DNA of 23,195 bases. Origin: JBFMFE01 sp040752295 (GTDB lineage Bacteria; UBP15; UBA6099; JBFMBQ01). This document shows positions 21,501 through 23,195 of the stretch, piece after piece. How positions within the stretch are numbered: position 1 is the first letter of the stretch; each line of letters opens with the position of its first letter. The DNA lies in NCBI GenBank assembly GCA_040752295.1, contig JBFMFE010000089.1, forward strand, positions 1-23,195, written 5' to 3'. Both the position numbers and the translations under genes were made by a program. The notes under the pieces are model-generated. The model was not told the origin of the DNA, searched no databases, and saw only the letters and a list, made by a program, of their open reading frames with translations.

Positions 21501-23195
21501 ATGGATTACACCACCGGAAAGTGCGGTACTTCCTGTCCCGCCGGCTTCGTCGTGTCCCCCGACGGCTACGAATGCGTCTGCCCTGACACAGCGCCCCTTT
21601 ACGACATGTTCAAAAACACCTGCGTCACGCAGTGCAGCGGCGGTCAGGTGGCGGACACGGTGTGGAACTCCTGCTACTGCCCGCCCGGAACGTATGAGGA
21701 CTGGATGACGAACACGTGCGTTGTCACGACGAGCGCGACGATCTGCCCCGCGGGCACGCCCGGCTCGGGATGCGACTACGGCGTGATAGGCGACTGCGAC
21801 GCCGACGGTGTGCTGAACTCGCAGGACACAGAGCCGTGCTTCCCGACGGGCGATTACAAGTGTCCGCCGGACACGCCCGCCGCGGGATGCGACCTCTCGC
21901 TCCCGACCGGCGACTGCGACGCCGACGGCGCGACGAACGACTACGACCCCTGCCCGTGCAGATTCGGCTCCTCTGCCGAGAGTTTCTGCCCGCCGCCGCC
22001 GACTGCATGTCCCGCCGGGCAGTTCATTGACTATCTCTCAGGAGTATGCGTCACCACCTGTCCCGCGGGATACGTGGGCGACACCGTGAGCGGCGAGTGC
22101 GTCTGCGCTCCGGGAACGTACATGGACCCCTACACGGGATACTGTTCGGCGTCGTGCCCCGCCGGCACCGCCCCCGACGCATACGGCGGGTGCGTGTGCA
22201 GCGGCAGCACGCCGTACTTCGACTATGTCCTGAACTCGTGCGTCGCGACGTGCTCCGGCGGACAGGTTCCTGCGCTTGATTACCCCGAATGCGTCTGCCC
22301 TGCGGGGACCTATTTCGACGGAGTGACGCAGACGTGCGTGGCGATGCAGGGGTGCGATACGGCGCCGAAAGCCGACGGCTGCATCTGCGCCACGGGTGCC
22401 GACTGCGCGAGCGGGTTCTGTAGTATTTATGATGGTATATGCATGCCGCCCTCGGGGTGCAATAACGACCTGATATGCGATCCCATGAATGAGGACTCTC
22501 TCGGCTGCGCCGACTGCAAATGCGGCGATTACGTCTGCGACAACTACGAATTCAACACCGCCGGATGCCCCACGGACTGCGGTACGATGTGCGAGGGCGG
22601 CTGCGATTACAGCGTTTACGGCGGCGACTGCGACGGCGACGGGATTGCCAACGAAGCCGACACGGCGCCGTGCGTGCCGGACACGACCGTCTGCCCGGCG
22701 GGCACCGCCGGCGCAGGCTGCAACCAGTACGTCGCAGGCGATTGCGACATGGACACCATAGACAACCTCTACGACGGCTGTCCGTGCACGCCCGAGGACG
22801 ATTTCACCACAACCGCAACAACTTCGCCCGACGGCTGCCCCGGCGTCGCGCCGCCTCCCGCGGACTGCACGACGCTGCCGTATGCCGACGGGTGCACGTG
22901 CGCCACGGGCGCCGACTGCGCGAGCGGGTTCTGCGACACGACGAGTTGGGTATGCGCCCCGAACTGCGTGACGTTGCCCTATCCCGATGGCTGCTGCTGC
23001 GCAACGGGCGTCGAATGCGCGAGCGGGTTCTGCGACACGACGAGTTGGGTATGCGCCCCGAACTGCGTGACGTTGCCCTATCCCGACGGCTGCGGCTGCG
23101 CAACGGGCGTCGACTGCGCGAGCGGGTTCTGCGACACGACGAGTTGGGTATGCGCCCCGAACTGCGCGACGTTGCCCTATCCCGACGGCTGCGGC
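18573..23195 (+). CDS. Giant exported FecR-domain, cysteine-rich, Asp-repeat surface protein (3' partial)
   Basis: The frame stays open for 1541 codons to the window edge. Residues 1-26 form a signal peptide (LLSIVGLTVGLVVAASAASHA). A FecR domain follows (~31-180) with the hallmark STPTAVAGVRGTVF. Cys-rich modules span ~203-320; three have exact spacing C-x6-C-x5-CC-x3-C-x4-C. Ig-like segments run ~328-600. Residues ~610-900 carry MopE-like DNDCDGLVDEE and thrombospondin type 3-like DSDGDGYPDALE calcium-binding patterns. Cys-rich CPAGTYMD-type repeats with interspersed GDCDADG motifs continue to ~1430, then a 33-residue tandem array. It is probably cell-surface or extracellular, disulfide-bonded and calcium-stabilised; function is unknown. 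The FecR domain suggests cell-wall or periplasmic anchoring rather than sigma signalling, since no sigma factor or TonB receptor adjoins. ATG 18573 is supported by the signal peptide. Confidence 0.9.
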   Translation, partial: MNATRLLSIVGLTVGLVVAASAASHAIPVKASLTTITGDVQVQPPGGGWIPATEGMLVESGAMIKTGAKSSALLRWGAGNTLKLTAFTNFTVNNIDVDPRTKTVNSDMGLMIGKLKGRAEKLQNPSSSFEISTPTAVAGVRGTVFDMENAADNTTAVTTYTGSVDVTAQGQTVNVPAGTQVTVNPGETPGTPTEVTEDDMYSCEVNEDCWSGKCEEGKCVGEEQASQSACFVDGAECADDSSCCSGKCSEGLCVKEEEEEVAAACLKDDEACERDEECCSEDCVDGRCVPKGEEEECLDADEECAMDEECCSGACVEGLCAEAEEIFALITEPSDGDEFPLSAGKITVKGESIPGAVCDVEGVVVTAGDDGTFEADVEISEGELELEATCTDDEGNDAGTSIAVSVVGPPTLIITSPSSGFTSCPFVDLAGITDPEAQLVVNGVLIFDLETAVVYTDGSFQIDNFELGECAQTLVFEAYDEYGQVTKEEVESGAVVDAARVSPVTKVSVNLTTTGQWFGDITTLVAKVTAKSPSPIPYGLVATLESGNPGFLGDALIEPMPGVTSTGEYFGKAEIWFDHPPASPLTVVARVGDVVSSPVSIILERPECKPTAVSVDDGFDNDCDGLVDEEIRDGLDNDFDGRIDEDLMCDFGNPTGDCDRDGIANGEDCNPYEPIVNYSYTDSRCAVHVAAGAIFPDDGIDNDGDFMVDEEYIDGIDNDGDGIADEDTTVACDFADPAGDCDFDGVTNGADCNPYDSTVTILKTDATCAARCDAYASPDGDCDKDGLLNMDEVVIGTNPYSMDTDGDGYLDGNEITEYTDPFNPLDYPGAAYADSDGDGYPDAVEFSYGSNYNDPNSTPVTVGAIAATDSDGDGYPDALEIDYGTDPNNPADYPGAAVSAAGYCYGGMIPDATGACACPIGTVWDAALGACKVQDYLTCATGEYMDYAVGQCVTACTGGQVADSSTRECYCPTGTFMDYTTGKCGTSCPAGFVVSPDGYECVCPDTAPLYDMFKNTCVTQCSGGQVADTVWNSCYCPPGTYEDWMTNTCVVTTSATICPAGTPGSGCDYGVIGDCDADGVLNSQDTEPCFPTGDYKCPPDTPAAGCDLSLPTGDCDADGATNDYDPCPCRFGSSAESFCPPPPTACPAGQFIDYLSGVCVTTCPAGYVGDTVSGECVCAPGTYMDPYTGYCSASCPAGTAPDAYGGCVCSGSTPYFDYVLNSCVATCSGGQVPALDYPECVCPAGTYFDGVTQTCVAMQGCDTAPKADGCICATGADCASGFCSIYDGICMPPSGCNNDLICDPMNEDSLGCADCKCGDYVCDNYEFNTAGCPTDCGTMCEGGCDYSVYGGDCDGDGIANEADTAPCVPDTTVCPAGTAGAGCNQYVAGDCDMDTIDNLYDGCPCTPEDDFTTTATTSPDGCPGVAPPPADCTTLPYADGCTCATGADCASGFCDTTSWVCAPNCVTLPYPDGCCCATGVECASGFCDTTSWVCAPNCVTLPYPDGCGCATGVDCASGFCDTTSWVCAPNCATLPYPDGCG
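22866..23195 (+). repeat. 99-bp tandem repeats (33-residue Cys-rich unit)
   Basis: Units begin with a Cys codon at 22866, 22965, 23064 and 23163 (the last cut by the window). Each encodes TLPYPDGCxCATG, then CASGFCDTTSWVCAPN, with six or seven cysteines. Units two and three differ at only a few bases, while the first is more diverged at its start; a distant relative is at about 22350-22460 (ADGCICATGADCASGFC). Confidence 0.9.

Overview
The window is 23.2 kb of mostly GC-rich bacterial DNA with short intergenic gaps, standard Shine-Dalgarno sites and sigma70-like promoters. Secreted and membrane proteins plus a CRP-type regulator point to a free-living bacterium. The gene set (CoA-disulfide/persulfide reductase with rhodanese, siroheme enzymes, an electron transfer flavoprotein pair, an archaeal-type class I aldolase) fits an anaerobic or sulfur-handling metabolism. 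Many hairpin repeats lie in the intergenic DNA. I cannot assign a phylum from sequence alone; an uncultured lineage is plausible.

Layout. (1) 2-3499, + strand: the 3' part of a CoADR-rhodanese flavoprotein, a repeat-bearing gap, then a precorrin-2 dehydrogenase and a uroporphyrinogen-III methyltransferase that overlap by 8 bp. Together the last two make sirohydrochlorin from uroporphyrinogen III. (2) 3577-5961, - strand: a probable operon of an ADTH synthase/class I aldolase-like enzyme followed by an AGCS sodium:amino-acid symporter, read from a clear promoter at 5934-5961. (3) 6091-8139, + strand: electron transfer flavoprotein beta and alpha, divergent from the operon. (4) About 8150-12345: a distinctly AT-richer island with three close + strand genes. 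These are an orphan RadC-type helix-hairpin-helix protein, a 1065-aa single-chain restriction-modification enzyme, and a 127-aa protein of unknown function that overlaps the enzyme gene. This is the best candidate for an incompletely described defence cassette. (5) 12373-14865, - strand: ribBA-ribH for riboflavin synthesis, and a START/SRPBCC-like protein. (6) 14961-15904: almost 1 kb of non-coding DNA packed with hairpin repeats of several families, some also present elsewhere in the window. (7) 15905-17149: a family 4 glycosyltransferase. (8) 17454-23195: a CRP-family regulator, then a leader with a perfect CRP operator (TGTGA-N6-TCACA) and two promoter-like elements, then a very large exported protein that runs off the window. 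That protein has a signal peptide, a FecR domain, cystine-knot-like modules, Ig-like segments, MopE and thrombospondin type 3-like Asp-rich repeats, and long Cys-rich repeats ending in a 33-residue tandem array.

The most informative regions are the regulator-operator-giant protein unit (17454-23195), the restriction island (8226-12220), and the structured repeat region (15027-15804). In the repeat region, two copies of a module have different sequences but keep the same alternative base pairings.
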